Shown: piece after piece, positions 43,991 to 55,759 of the stretch
How the letters are laid out: the number at the start of each line of letters is the position of its first letter
Position numbering within the stretch: position 1 is the first letter of the stretch
DNA from: Rhineura floridana
Lineage: Eukaryota; Chordata; Lepidosauria; Squamata; Rhineuridae
NCBI RefSeq assembly: GCF_030035675.1
Contig: NC_084482.1
Coordinates: 219,131,943-219,195,942 of the forward strand
DNA: 64,000 nt
Direction: 5' to 3'
The notes under the pieces: generated by a model
Database searches by the model: none
Seen by the model: only the letters and a program-made list of their open reading frames with translations
What the model was told of the DNA's origin: nothing
Translations under genes and position numbers: made by a program

Positions 43991-44109
43991 GTAAGGAGAA
44001 GATCATTGGGGGGGACACACAGACGGGACAGCCAGGCGGCCTCTCTGTGCTGAGTGGGGAGGAGCTCTGAAAGAACCTACCTTTCTGCTTCTATGTTTGC
44101 CGTTATATA

Positions 44110-44205
44110 AAACCTGCTAGATCAGGCCAATGGTCGTCTGATCCATCATCGTGTCCTCACAGTGGCTAACCAGATGCCTGTGGGAAGCCTGGAAGTAGGT
44201 CCTCT
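44110..44205 (-). repeat. CR1 3' tail fragment
   Basis: The plus strand reads ACCTGCTAGATCAGGCCAAT and CTCACAGTGGCTAACCAGAT, the reverse of the CR1 3' UTR. Confidence 0.65.
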
Positions 44206-44668
44206 TGCGATTTGGTTGTAGGCATCTGGCAGAACACGCACGTGTTCACGTGACTCTTAAAACACACTTTTAGAGAGGTGGGATATTTTACGGGAGTCAG
44301 TTGCCCAGAAAATGTGTCTAAGCAGCCTAAAACCTGAAATACATGCCCCTTCTTTGAATGCACGAGTGAAACATTGTTTTGTTACAAAAATTGCAAAAGG
44401 CTTTAGTTACAAGTTGGTTAATGGAGTGCAGCCCCTACATAAGTCCTGGACATATTCAGTATAATATCTTAACCCACGCCTTAAAATAAAAAGTAGCTAT
44501 ATAAAGGAAACTAAAAGAAAAAGGGGTGTGTGTGGAGCACATCACTTGGCATGAAACTCAGAGTCAGTTACTGGTTTTAAAGTCATGTCCCAAAAGGAGA
44601 GAGGGTTTTGGAAGGAGTAATCCCAGCATGCCCCATCGATCAGGCCAACCCTCTTAGTCCAATATGAA
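44206..44668. other. ZNF-B intron, nothing recognised
   Basis: I see no exon or repeat here. Confidence 0.4.
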
Positions 44669-45124
<456 letters not shown>

Positions 45125-45199
45125 TGATAAATGAAGGTGTGAATTTACTCTTTTTGCTATTTAGGCTACATCTTCTCTGTAACTTGTCATCTAAACTCC

Positions 45200-45600
45200 C
45201 CAGTGGGAAAAGATGCTCCTCTGGAGCCTGAGGGTACCTGCTGCCTTCTCTCTCTTCGTTCCTCAGTCCAGAAGTAAGTTCTTGTCTTTGAAGCAGGAAA
45301 AGGCAGCAATGACAGTTTGCAAAATGAAGGTGAGCGCTCTTGTATTTGCATCAGGCTGCAGCCAAAGTGTTGTTAGGGCAACAGGTTGCAAGCATGTTAA
45401 TCCTACATTAAAAGAGCGATGTTGGTTGCCAGTTTTTTTCCTGAGCCCAATTCAAGGTGTGGTTTTGGCATTTAAAGCCCTAAACAGCTTGAGATGCAGA
45501 TATCTGCAAGAACACTGGTTGCACGCCTCCTCTGTAGACCTGTGTTCACTCACACATGCCCCAGGAGTCTTGTGAAGTAGGATATTCAGACAGTGGCAAT
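45200..45600 (+). repeat. Decayed L2-type LINE fragment
   Basis: The stretch matches 1154-1490 of block A (AATTCAAGGTG, CTTGAGATGCA, ATCTGCAAGAAC, ACAGTGGCAAT). Confidence 0.55.
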
Positions 45601-45829
45601 AGTAGTGCCTTGTGACATTCCTGTATGTCTCTGGGATACCACCTCCTGATTCTCCATGCCTGGATCAGGAAATCCCCTGGGAAATCTGCCTCAATCTGAG
45701 TCAGGTACACCCTCTCAACCCCAAGTTTCAACCTCACCACCTTTTCCTCCAAAAGGTAACCCCCAGTGAAGACTGTCAATATAATTGGTACAGGTATAGG
45801 GGACCCTGATTTGCTAGGTCAATTGACGA

Positions 45830-46123
45830 AGCTGACACACAGGATCTTAAAACAAACAAACTTTATTATTTACAAGATGTTAAATATTGATAATTATTGA
45901 TTAAGATGTTGTTGTCCCTATTCAACCTACCTGTCCTACCCCTCTAACCACAATAAAACCTTCCTTAACACCCAAGTCATTTCACAATCCCTAATCCTAT
46001 CTCTTCCCTTTCTAACCACCTAAACCAACTGCTTTTCAAATGCAGAATTCTCTCACTCACATCCCCCTCCTATCTGTCAGTCATACATCATCCATACCTC
46101 CTAGCATTCTATTAATTCCATCC
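45830..46123. other. ZNF-B intron, possible LTR-like remnant
   Basis: CAAACTTTATTATTTACAAG resembles the polyadenylation region of a reversed LTR, but nothing else supports this. No gene is seen. Confidence 0.2.
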
Positions 46124-46345
46124 TACCTGAATAACGAGAGCCAGTGGGGTGTAGTGGTTAAGGTGTTGGACTACGACCTGGGAGACCAGTGTTCAAATCC
46201 CCACACAGCCATGATGCTCACTACATGACCTTGGGCCAGTCACTGCCTCTCAGCCTCAGAGGAAGGCAATGGTAAACCACCTCTGAATACCGTTTACCAT
46301 GAAAACCCTATTCATAGGATCACCATAAGTCGGGATAGACTTGAA

Positions 46346-48976
46346 TGTTGGCTTGTGTGCATTGTTGTGTGAAACAGCATACATTACGTTGGAGTTAAGT
46401 TGAGCAAGAAACTTCTTCAGAGCATGTTAAGAGTCTTTATTGAAAGACATTAAGGCCAGAGGCTTAAGAGTAAATACATGTAGAGATTCTTCAGTCACCC
46501 CCCTTCTGGTACATCTCTCTCCATAGATAAACACAAAAAGACAGCCTCTCAGCTCAGAGGCATAATTCAGAAGAAAAACAACTCACAGACTCTGTTACAA
46601 CTTTCCCAGCTGTTATCTCCCGTTACCATGACAACCTGTCTGACCTTCAAGTCTGCTCTCTCAGGCCAGACATGGCAGATAAGACTGCTTCTCAAAACAC
46701 TTGCTTGTAACTTTCCAGACCTGATGAAAATATCCTTAGGCAGTACGGTCTAATGCCAACAGCCCCCCTTTTTCATCATGTCTGTAAATCCATTACAACA
46801 ATAACACATTTCTACAATACATCTTGCAATACATTTCAGTACATTGCATTTTCAGTTCAGTACAGTTCAAAACTTTATTCACTCAAACTTTGGTTCAACA
46901 CATGTCAAATAAAGTGTCTCAGGATCCATGTCTACAACTTTATTCATTCCAGGACTTGTTATTAATCCCACAGTAAGTCTGTCAGGCGGTTTGCCTAAAT
47001 TCGCTCTCGTGGAGCGTCTTAAAGGAACCAAAGCCTCGGCTCTCTCTGCCCCCCCATTTGTGCTTGTGCTTGGCACAACCTGCGCAGGAGCTTCCATTTC
47101 CTCAGCTTTTCGTTTCTTTGATCTGCGTTTTCCAGAAATGAGCTCATTCAAAGCATCTCTGAGAGATATTTGTGTACCTTCCACTTTAATGTCAACATCT
47201 GGCTGAAATTTCTGTGATTGTGTTCGTGTTTGTGTTTGTGTGTCATTTGTTCCTGTAAGAAGGACTGTCTCCCTTTGATCCCAAGGCTTTTCTGAGACTT
47301 TAATGCTTCTGCTCAGAATTAACTGCTGTGTTTCTGGACACCAAACTTTGAAATATGCATTCTCTTGTGCTCTAGGTGCACGTTTGCCACGTCTCTTACC
47401 CTGTGGCTTGTAAACTCGGCTGCGATGCACTCTTTCAGGCATCAGCCTGACTGCATTACATGAATACTGTGGCTGTGTGCTTTTAACAGCTGTCTTCTTA
47501 CAGCTCTGGCGGTCATTCCCTTTCCGCCCCATTAAACTCAAGGCATCAGCACACTTCACACCCATGGACATTTTAAACTGTGAATCATCAAGGCTTCCCT
47601 GCATGCACACTTGATCTCCCCTCATTACAAAACATTGGTATTTGTGAAACAAAATTGAATAATTACAACTCACCAGTTTTCTAACTGATAAAATATTATG
47701 AGCCAATTCCGGAACAAACAAACAGTCTGTTATTAGTCCAAGTTTGTCAAATTTCACCAGACCTTTAGCTTTTACGGATTTCCGTGATCCATCAGCAAGT
47801 AAAACAAAGTCCTGCTCATCTGTAGACGTGTAAAACAGACTCCTGTCTTTAATTAGTATATGGCTTGCTCTGCTGTCGAGCAACCAGTTCACAGGTCGTA
47901 AATCTTGAGAGTTCTGTTTACAAACAAAGTTCACACTGCCCTGCTTCAAGCCTCCGTCCCTGGAGTTTCGCTTGACTGGACAATCTTTACGGAGATGCCC
48001 ACGAGCCCCACAGGCAAAACAAGACTTCAGCCGCTGCTGCTCCCGCTTGTTTTCCTGTCTGCTTTCGACAGCCTGCTCCGGTTCGGCACATTTCTCCTCC
48101 TTGCTTCTGACAGCCTCCACCGGCTGGGCTCTCTGCGCCTTCTGCCTCCGCTGCCATTCCTGGGACAAATCCTGCAACGCGTCCCACGTCTGTTTAGCCG
48201 ACGGCTCATCTCTCACACACATCAGTTGAGAATCCGATAGAGCCAAGATTATAAACGCCTGCGCCCTCTGGTGTCGACGCTTCCAGGCCGCGGTCGGTAC
48301 CGCCGGGGTTTTTTCCTCAATCACGTCCCATAAATCCTCTGTTATCAGCAAAGCCCTCATCCTCGGCTTCCAGCTGCCAAAATTCTTTTCATTAAGTCGT
48401 TCCATCGGCAAGCCTCCCCCAGACAGGTTTACAGCCATGTTGCTCACCTCCGTCTGGTTCAATCAATCAAGCTGCCCTCTCTGGAACTCCGTCTGCCATT
48501 CAGACCAGCAACTTACTCCTGTGTAATGCGCTGTGGAGCGTAACCATCCTCTGCTACCACTGTTGGCTTGTGTGCGTTGTTGTGTGAAACAGCATACATT
48601 ACGTTGGAGTTAAGTTGAGCAAGAAACTTCTTCAGAGCATGTTAAGAGTCTTTATTGAAAGACATTAAGGCCAGAGGCTTAAGAGTAAATACATGTAGAG
48701 ATTCTTCAGTCACCCCCCTTCTGGTACATCTCTCTCCATAGATAAACACAAAAAGACAGCCTCTCAGCTCAGAGGCATAATTCAGAAGAAAAACAACTCA
48801 CAGACTCTGTTACAACTTTCCCAGCTGTTATCTCCCGTTACCATGACAACCTGTCTGACCTTCAAGTCTGCTCTCTCAGGCCAGACATGGCAGATAAGAC
48901 TGCTTCTCAAAACACTTGCTTGTAACTTTCCAGACCTGATGAAAATATCCTTAGGCAGTACGGTCTAATGCCAACA
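46346..48976 (-). mobile_element. Young Ty1/copia LTR retrotransposon, incomplete
   Basis: Two 416-bp LTRs (46346-46761 and 48561-48976) start TGTTGGC and end GCCAACA and differ by one base as far as I can see, so insertion is very recent. The 5-bp target duplication TTGAA flanks it (46341-46345, 48977-48981). On the minus strand the primer-binding site (48542-48559, TGGTAGCAGAGGATGGTT) complements the 3' end of initiator tRNA-Met, and a purine tract (AAAAAGGGGGGC, 46762-46773) precedes the far LTR. The coding part is gag-type with protease-type sequence. The set of parts is incomplete, so it would depend on another element. Confidence 0.9.
46879..48462 (-). CDS. copia gag-type protein with protease-type segment
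   Basis: The minus-strand frame covers 527 residues. Residues 18-50 (MERLNEKNFGSWKPRMRALL) are the N-terminal gag motif of copia elements. A CCHC zinc knuckle lies at 148-161 (CFACGARGHLRKDC). The following NWLLDSR...FVPELAHNILSVRKL region is the part of copia polyproteins that holds the protease and the start of the pre-integrase segment. The C-terminal STRANLGKPPDRL resembles the spacer before copia reverse transcriptase. It is read here as a fossil part of the element above. Whether it is expressed cannot be told. Confidence 0.8.
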   Translation of the reverse strand: MNQTEVSNMAVNLSGGGLPMERLNEKNFGSWKPRMRALLITEDLWDVIEEKTPAVPTAAWKRRHQRAQAFIILALSDSQLMCVRDEPSAKQTWDALQDLSQEWQRRQKAQRAQPVEAVRSKEEKCAEPEQAVESRQENKREQQRLKSCFACGARGHLRKDCPVKRNSRDGGLKQGSVNFVCKQNSQDLRPVNWLLDSRASHILIKDRSLFYTSTDEQDFVLLADGSRKSVKAKGLVKFDKLGLITDCLFVPELAHNILSVRKLVSCNYSILFHKYQCFVMRGDQVCMQGSLDDSQFKMSMGVKCADALSLMGRKGNDRQSCKKTAVKSTQPQYSCNAVRLMPERVHRSRVYKPQGKRRGKRAPRAQENAYFKVWCPETQQLILSRSIKVSEKPWDQRETVLLTGTNDTQTQTRTQSQKFQPDVDIKVEGTQISLRDALNELISGKRRSKKRKAEEMEAPAQVVPSTSTNGGAERAEALVPLRRSTRANLGKPPDRLTVGLITSPGMNKVVDMDPETLYLTCVEPKFE

Positions 48977-49010
48977 TTGAAGGCAGTCCATACATACATA
49001 CCTGAATAAC

Positions 49011-50380
49011 AAAACAGTTTCAAGCTTATTCACAAGTCTGATTCTGTTACATGCCTCTTGGCAGATTTACCCATTGACTTAACCCTCACATAGGTCTTAA
49101 AAGTGGGGGTATTTATTGAGCATGCACACACAGAGAATCAAAATATACACATTTAACATTGCAGTGGGGAATAGCTCGGCAACGATACATATCCATTATG
49201 GCAATGCGGATAATTCAGCAACAATATACCTACATTTCTTTGGTTTGAGGGAATCAGCGAAATAATTTTAACCACAACCAAACTAACATTCACAGAACAT
49301 ACACGGAAGAAAGGGCAAGCAAGGCATAAGAGGTCTGGTCTTGTAACGGATCTCTCACAGGCCCTAAGCACAGGTTTCTCAAGATCCCACTACTAGGCAC
49401 CACCACCTGACACTCTGTATACAATATTGCCTTGAGACTGTGCCTTAGTCTCCTCCTGGCTTATTGCTACTTTGTGTCTGGGTGCACTTACAGGCCACAA
49501 CTGCCCTGTATCTTTGTGCCTTTAAAGATTACAGCCCTGGGTTGCTGTGGATACCTGATGATGTTACACTATCTCTTCACCGCTGCCACCATTGATACTG
49601 TTTCCCAACCTCGGTATATGACCTGCCCACCCTTCTGGTCTGTGCAAACCCAGGATCAGGTGTTTTGGTAAACCAAGAAATATTTATTTATATACACAGG
49701 GAATAACAAGATTACTTAAAGTTCAGTCAACATGCGTGAGGTTTCATATAATGGTTTACTCTTTGTATTTCTTAGTCCTAAAAGTCCTGCCTCACTGCCT
49801 TTAACACAATCCACCCCTCCAAAACCCAGAACCAACAACTGTCATTCTCTCATTTATACCTTCAGACACCGGCACTCATTCAACATTTTTCAACATTCCA
49901 ACCCATGTACTCCCCCTCTCACCCAGTCTACTTACCACATATACTCTATAAAACCCTCACTTACCATAATTACAGTACCATATTTACAGAGGCATCACAG
50001 TGCCAACCTAATCTTTCTATCTGGGCCCACGTTGCCATCTGATTCTCAGTAATACACACACAAACAAACACACATTTACATATTTTGGGTGCTGTGGCTG
50101 ATTTTTGCTTTTGGTGTGGTGAAAGGCCACAGCCCAAATGAAAACAGTTGGATTTTCTAGGTTCCGCAGTGTGATCCCCAAGAGGCATTTCAGGCTGAGC
50201 TTTATGTCCAGTGCACAGATGTTCACAATGGCCAGTCTGATCCTGGTAGTTCGGATCGCCTTGTCCTGTTTATGGGGTTTAGGAGATACAAAACAAAAAT
50301 TCTTCTGATAAAAGGCTCTTCTTGGAATGAGTGAACATTTTGCGGTCAAAGGTAACTAATTTTGCCTGTTTCCTTGACAG
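49011..50380. other. ZNF-B intron, block-shared sequence
   Basis: 49090-49330 and 50040-50345 match block A (1500-2180). The part between, 49340-50030, is specific to block B and A/T-rich with a TTATTTATATACACAGGG stretch that may be from an LTR. No exon is recognised. Confidence 0.4.
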
Positions 50381-50458
50381 AATCGGACCTCAATTCCTTT
50401 TGGAAAGAAGGACAAGATCCCTTGATCCAGGATCCTGAAGAAGAGGAGACATTAGCAG
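50381..50458 (+). CDS. ZNF-B linker exon 1
   Basis: The exon of 78 bp (phase 1 in and out) lies between TTTCCTTGACAG and TTAGCAG|GTAGAT. It encodes ESDLNSFWKEGQDPLIQDPE followed by EEETLA. It is acidic and carries no known domain. It is the same exon as 2184-2261 in ZNF-A. Confidence 0.75.
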
Positions 50459-50596
50459 GTAGATGCTTAGCTGCATTGTGGGGACCTTTTTGGTCTGGGA
50501 ATTGAAGGGTTTTTTTGTATTATTCCTGTGAGATATCATTGCTGGGAGATTAACGGGTCAGTCTGTGAGTTCTCCTGGAGGACATCTGAGATGGCA

Positions 50597-50730
50597 TTAA
50601 GAACACAAGAACTGTCTGCTGGATCAGGCTAGGGGCATATTTAATCCAGCATCCTGTCCTCACAGCGACCAACCAGATGCCTGGGGGAAGCACACAAGCA
50701 GGACTCGAGTGCAACAGTTGCCACGGTGAC
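50597..50730 (-). repeat. CR1 3' tail fragment
   Basis: It is the counterpart of 2390-2490 in block A, better preserved (AACACAAGAACTGTCTGCTG, CAACCAGATGCCTGGGGGAA). Confidence 0.7.
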
Positions 50731-51314
50731 TGTTTTAAAACTGCAAAGAGGCGGTAAAAGTAAAGGGGGGTAGTGGCTTCAAAGGGCACTTTTGATATTT
50801 TCCTCCTCTCCTGATGACCTGAAGAAATGGTGCCTTTTGGAAGGATCTACCCATAGCAGAAATGTCACACACAACAATCCTTCCCAAAAGGTAGCTGCTT
50901 CCAAAAGGGGCTGTTTTCTTTGGTTGTGCATGCCGCTTCCCAGGAGGGGAGAAGCAAACAGCCAGTCTGAGAGCTTTGCGAGCTGCCCCGTGCTGCCCCT
51001 TTCAACTTCCAATTTTAGCAGATGAACAGGACTGCTCTAGCAAAGGAGCAATTGGGAGCCCACTTGAAGCTCCCGGTTGTTCTTCTGAAGCCCTTCCCTT
51101 CCCCACCCCACACCTGACATCATGTATGATGTCAGATGTGGGGCAGGTGGGTGTGGCTTCCCCAAAACAGCCTGGCGGGCCAAACGGGAACCCCTGCCAG
51201 CCCAAGACTGCCCCACAGGCTGGAGTTTCCCCGCTGTTGCTTCACAGATTTTAAAAATACTAAGTGGTTTAACAATGGTATCTTTTGGAAACCACTTAGA
51301 AGATGTTTACAATC

Positions 51315-51722
51315 TGTTGTTGTTATGTGCCTTCAAGTCGATTATGACTTATGGCAACCTCCAATAGCATCTGTCGTGAACCACCCTGTTCAGATCTTGT
51401 AAGTTCAGGTCTGTGGCTTACTTTCTGGAATCAATCCATCTCTTGTTTGGCCTTCCTCTTCTTCTGCTCCCTTCTGTTTTTCCCAGCATTATTATCTTTT
51501 CTAGTGAATCATGTCTTCTCATGTGTCCAAAGTATGCTAACCTCAGTTTCATCATTTTAGCTTCTAGTGGTAGTTCTGGCTTAATTTGTTCTCACGCCCA
51601 ATTATTTGTCTTTTTCGCAGTCCATGGTATGCGCAAAGCTCTCCTCCAGCACCACATTTCAAATGAGTTGATTTTTCTCTTAACCGCCTTTTTCACTGTC
51701 CAACTTTCACATCCATACATAA
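51315..51722 (-). mobile_element. Bov-B LINE 3' end, broken
   Basis: The minus strand reads MYGCESWTVKKAVKRKINSF and EMWCWRRALRIPWTAKKTNN, and further on the NRLEGT-type end near 51330. Frames change several times. Confidence 0.8.
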
Positions 51723-51811
51723 CACACCTGCCTATTGGGAACCTGAGTGTGTGAACCTGCCACCCACATGTCCCATTAAACACACCTCCTTGAGAGGAGG
51801 GGGATCCTTTG

Positions 51812-51897
51812 CAGAGCTTAGAAAAGTTACTGTTTTGAACTACAACTCCCGGGCTGATGGGAGTTGTAGTTCAAAAAAGTAACTTTTCCAAGCTCTG
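51812..51897. mobile_element. hAT-type fold-back MITE, copy 2
   Basis: This is the shortest copy (86 bp), nearly a pure hairpin. Flanking ATCCTTTG and ATCTTTTG are a 7-of-8 target duplication. Confidence 0.85.
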
Positions 51898-52799
51898 ATC
51901 TTTTGCTAGGGATAAAACATGTGCTTTACCCTGAAATGTGCCTAAATAGTATGTGTATAACCCAAGAAATGCAGGTCCAAACCAGACTAAAGTAAAGCTT
52001 TCTTTTATTGAGAGTAAAGAGGAGAATAGTGATACGGAATTACTGGGTGCATGGCAGCATTTCTCATTAGTACACTAACCCATTCATATCTCTAAACTAA
52101 AGAGACAAAAGGTCCCTCCTGCTATAAGGAATGGCAGGGAGTGGAGATTACTTATCCTAGGCCCAAGGAGTGGGCAGTGGAATGCAGCTGAAGCGATGTA
52201 CAGGAGCTCTGACCAAAAAAGCAGGAAGGAATCTCTGTGCCTCAAGGCTTGCACCGAAACAGAGGTTTCCGTCCTAACCTGTGGCCTGAAGTCCCGCACT
52301 GCGTTTCTTGAGAGCGTAGTTACATATTGGAGCTCAGATCGCCATCTTGAGTCTCAAACCCTGCTCTTAAAATACCTTCCCCCCTCCTTTCCAATCAATT
52401 TGGGAAAAAGGAGGAGCTGGGGTATGAGGTGATCTCATGCTGTGTATGTATTTCTTGATGTCAGGAAAAAAAACGAGTCCTGCTTTCTAATGCTGTCTTT
52501 GAACAATGGGATTGTTCTGCTGGGCGTGAGGGAAATATTCCAAGAAATGGAGATAACATTTAATTCAGGGTCTTCACGTTCCTCCAAAAGTGACAAGAGA
52601 TGGCCCTTGCTTCTTGTCCTCATTTCACGGTACTTAGGAAGGCACAATGAGTCAGAAAACAGGAGCTGTGGAGTGGGAGATGCAGTTCAGAATATTCCAG
52701 GGCCTTGCCTTCCCTTCGACTCCAAATGAACCAAGGTGGGAGTTAGCCAGAGCACTTGTAACAACATGTTGCTAAATAAAAATATAATAAGTATATTAT
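51898..52799. other. ZNF-B intron, possible LTR-like remnant
   Basis: TAAAGCTTTCTTTTATTGAG near 51990-52010 resembles reversed LTR polyadenylation regions. No coding part or paired end is recognised. Confidence 0.2.
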
Positions 52800-54500
52800 A
52801 GCTGTTGTAGTTAGTAGCCATTGGTAGCCTTACCCTCTTGGATTTTTTCTAATCCTCTTTAAAAACCATCCAAGTTGGTGACCATCACTGCCTTTGTGGG
52901 AGCAAATTCCATAGGTGAACTATGTACTGTGTGAAAAAGTACTTTCTGGTGTTTCTCCTGAATCTTCCAACATTCACCAGCATTGGACTGTTACATGTAT
53001 ACATTTGTATCTCCACATGCGTGTTCACTCACTGGCAACTCAAAGTGCCACATGGTGAGGGTAGCGAAATGTTTAGCTGAAATTAAACCCACACACCACT
53101 CTTATGCGTGTACAACTTTGCCCTTAACCCCGATAAAGCACACAAAAAGTAAAAGATTGGTTTATTAGAAGACAAAACAGGAAAAATAGTGCATGTTACA
53201 ATTATAAGTAATGTGAGCAGCTTTCTAACTTTGACCCAGTCTTTCGTCCCTAATACTCTAGATAGAATAAGACAGAGAACTTAACCCTAGGCACATTCAG
53301 GGTTGCATCAAATCACACACAGAGAAAAAGAAGAACAAGTAGCTCAAGAGTTGAGGATGAATATACCTTTCCTGAGGATTGCAGTGAGAATCTTAAGGTC
53401 AGCAGGGAACTTTTGCATCTAGCCATGAGCCAAAGCTCCTCCCTCACTGTAGCCTTCACTAGACTTGAAAGATCTCACCTTTCCTTAGGTCCTTGTGGTT
53501 CCATGCAGCCCCAATGGTGGTTCCTAGGGTGTGAGTAAGGCAGCAGTTGAGCCCCCAAGGGAGAGGTGCTACTGACTCTCCAAATCGTCACGTTTAAGTA
53601 TAGTTTGGGTCTCCATTGAGCTACATGTAAATTGGGAGGTGGAACGTGACATGTGAGGACAATGGAAAAAACTGGAATTACCGATAAGGGCTCTAGCTTC
53701 ATCAGATGGGTTTCCTGATAAGACACTTGTCTCCTAAGAAATATTTACTCTAAATTCCTGGTTTGGGGTGATAGATCCCTTATCCGTTAAAGGTGAAAGG
53801 ACATCATGACCTTTGTCCAAATGGCCCAAGATGGACCTGTAAGACTCAGGATGTTTATGCCTCTTGGCTTCTGGCATTTATGGATAGCTCAGGATTCCAC
53901 AGAGACGCTGTTTCCCAGGATTCCTTGCATCTCTTAGGCTTCAAAACTTTGGTTCTCTGAGATGAAGCAAAAAATGAAAAATCCCCAATATTACAGGTAA
54001 TCCTTTACAGGATGGCCCCGGGTCCTGGTGTTACAGGAGATGGAGAAAAACTTTTCTCGTTCCACTTGCTAAACACCATGCATACATTTACACACTTCTA
54101 TTATGTCCCTTTTTGCTCACCTTTTCTCTAAACCAAATGGCCTCAAATGTTGTAATCTTCTGTCATAGGGGAGTTTCCCTATCCCCTTGTTCATGTTGGT
54201 TGTGCTTTCTGAACCGTTTCCAGTCACTTTTGAGATGACACCACCAAAATGGTGCACAGTATTCCTAGTGCGGTCACATCATGGATAATGGCATGGTGAT
54301 ATTGGAAGTTTCATTTTAAGTTTTTTTCCTAATGATCTCTAGCATGGAATCCAACTTTTTCACAGCTGCTGCCCAATAGGTGAACATTTTCATTGGGATA
54401 ATTACTGATCCACTGGAGGGCCTATCCTCTTATTCCGTGATTCCTGAGTTTACTCTGGAGTCTTTGGTCAGGGATTTTGTATAAAGGACGGAAACCGGTG
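52800..54500 (-). mobile_element. CR1 LINE fragment, split by an LTR-like repeat
   Basis: 52800-52985 and 54035-54500 together give CR1 sequence in minus orientation (AACCATCCAAGTTGGTGACC; TTCTGTCATAGGGGAGTTTC; CTAGCATGGAATCCAAC). The piece between is unrelated to CR1. Confidence 0.65.
52988..54033. repeat. Possible fossil solo LTR inside CR1
   Basis: The insert starts TGTTACATG and ends GGTGTTACA, a TG...CA frame. Its first 700 bases match 9589-10250. The flanks GGAC and GGAG are a doubtful 4-bp duplication. No coding part is present, so the family stays open. Confidence 0.4.
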
Positions 54501-54719
54501 GAAATTATTGTTATACGCAAAATAACCAAGCAAGAACAAGCTTTGCTGAAATAGAACCAGCGTGACTTCTGCAAGTGTAAGTCCTAGCTCAGCAACCTAT
54601 TAGAGATCTTTGAGAATGTCAATACCCATATTGATAAAAGTGATCCAGTCGACATAGTGCGCTTGTCCTTTCAAAAAGCTTTCAACAAGGTACCTCATCA
54701 AAGGCCCCTGAGTAAGCTT

Positions 54720-54863
54720 TGTTGTTGTTGTCTGCCTTCAAGTCAATTACGACTTATGGCGACCCTCTGAATCCTTTTTGGATATATTCATAGGGTTTTC
54801 ATGGTAAGAGGTATTCAGAAGTGGTTGACCATTTCCTCTCTCTAAGCCTATGGCACCCGGTAT

Positions 54864-54895
<32 letters not shown>

Positions 54896-55351
54896 TTTAT
54901 ACCCCGCCCTTTTTCCAAACTGGAACTCAAGGTGACTTCCAGATAAAAATAAGTACGTATCATTAAGAACCTATAAAAAAATAAGACATATAAACATATA
55001 AAATCAGCATTAAAACAGGATGAATCTATTAAGATGTTAAAACCAATTACTCTTAAAATACTGCAAACCAGTTTAGGACCATACAAGCAAAACAATAAGC
55101 ATCCTCTTCAGTCACTACCCTTAAAGCCTTCAGTTCCAAAGGCCTGCCGGGAGAAAAAAGTCTTTAGCTGTCGGTGGAAGGACTGCACAGAGGAGGCCAT
55201 TCTTGCCTCCAGGGAGTTCCAGAGCCTAGGGGCAGCCACCAAAAAGGCCCTATTCCCAGCCGGTCTCCCATCCAAGTACTAACCAGGCCTGACCCTGCTT
55301 AGCTTCCGAGATCAGACGAGATTGAACTTGTTTAGGGTAGTATGGCCGGAT
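54720..55351 (-). mobile_element. 5S-headed SINE with Bov-B-like tail, split by L2
   Basis: The Bov-B-like tail and body occupy 54720-54865 (GTCTGCCTTCAAGTCAATTA, CATGGTAAGAGGTATTCAG). The 5S head occupies 55255-55351 (CTCCCATCCAAGTACTAACC, AGGCCTGACCCTGCTTAGCT, reversed). The break lies within GGTATTCCCAG and both sides share TATT, a short target duplication for the L2 insert. Confidence 0.75.
54866..55254 (-). mobile_element. L2-type LINE 3' end inside the 5S SINE
   Basis: An (AGT)n run (54866-54893) and TTTATACCCCGCCCTTTTTC form the reversed L2 3' end. The ORF end is recognisable at 55195-55250 (CCAGGGAGTTCCAGAGCCTA, reversed). Confidence 0.7.
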
Positions 55352-55711
55352 CCTCTTGTGGATCAGAAACTGGCTAGGAAACAGGAAGCAGAGAGTAGGA
55401 ATAAATAGACAACGCTCCAAATGGAACAATGTAGAAAGTCAGAGACTGCATGGTTCTCAATGGCGCTTGCTGGAAACCACAGCAGGAGAGTGTTTTTGTG
55501 CTCGAGTCTGGCTTACGGGCTTCCCATAGGCCTCTAGTTGGCCATTGTGAGAACAGGCTGGTGGACTAGATGAGCCACTGGCCTAATCAAGCAGGGCTTT
55601 TCTTTTGTTCTTAATGCCTGGATAATTTGGGTTTAGAACTAACTGGATTGTCTTGTTTTTGTTTTTTTAAAAAAAATGTTTCAAAACGGTATTTCATCTG
55701 TTGGCTGCAAG

Positions 55712-55759
55712 GACAAGATCCAATTGGACGGGGCTCTGATGAAGGGGAGAGATCAGCAG
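55712..55759 (+). CDS. ZNF-B linker exon 2
   Basis: The 48-bp exon (phase 1 in and out) lies between TGGCTGCAAG and ATCAGCAG|GTATGG and encodes GQDPIGRGSDEGERSA. Including it or skipping it leaves the frame unchanged, since 48 is a multiple of three. It is therefore the least certain exon of the model. Confidence 0.5.

Larger units (their letters stand above)
46136..48998 (+). mobile_element. Sauria-like SINE split by the young copia
   Basis: The SINE head and body run from 46136 to 46345 (GTGTAGTGGTTAAGGTGTTG, GAAGGCAATGGTAAACCACC). The last tail bases resume at 48977-48998 (TTGAAGGCAGTCC, then CATA repeats). Outside both ends lies the 12-bp direct repeat TACCTGAATAAC (46124-46135 and 48999-49010), so the SINE was inserted first and the copia element entered its tail later. 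Confidence 0.9.
54490..55620 (+). mobile_element. CR1 LINE fragment holding a nested 5S SINE
   Basis: CR1 sequence at 54490-54719 (KAFNKVPHQRPLSKL-type residues) and 55352-55620 (RNWLGNRKQRVGINRQ-type residues, then the 3' UTR) is the counterpart of 2660-3060. The SINE/L2 nest lies between. Confidence 0.75.

Noticed and set aside
47905-48240. Plus-strand frame opposite the copia gag
   Set aside because: Antisense shadow of the gag-type frame with no family features.
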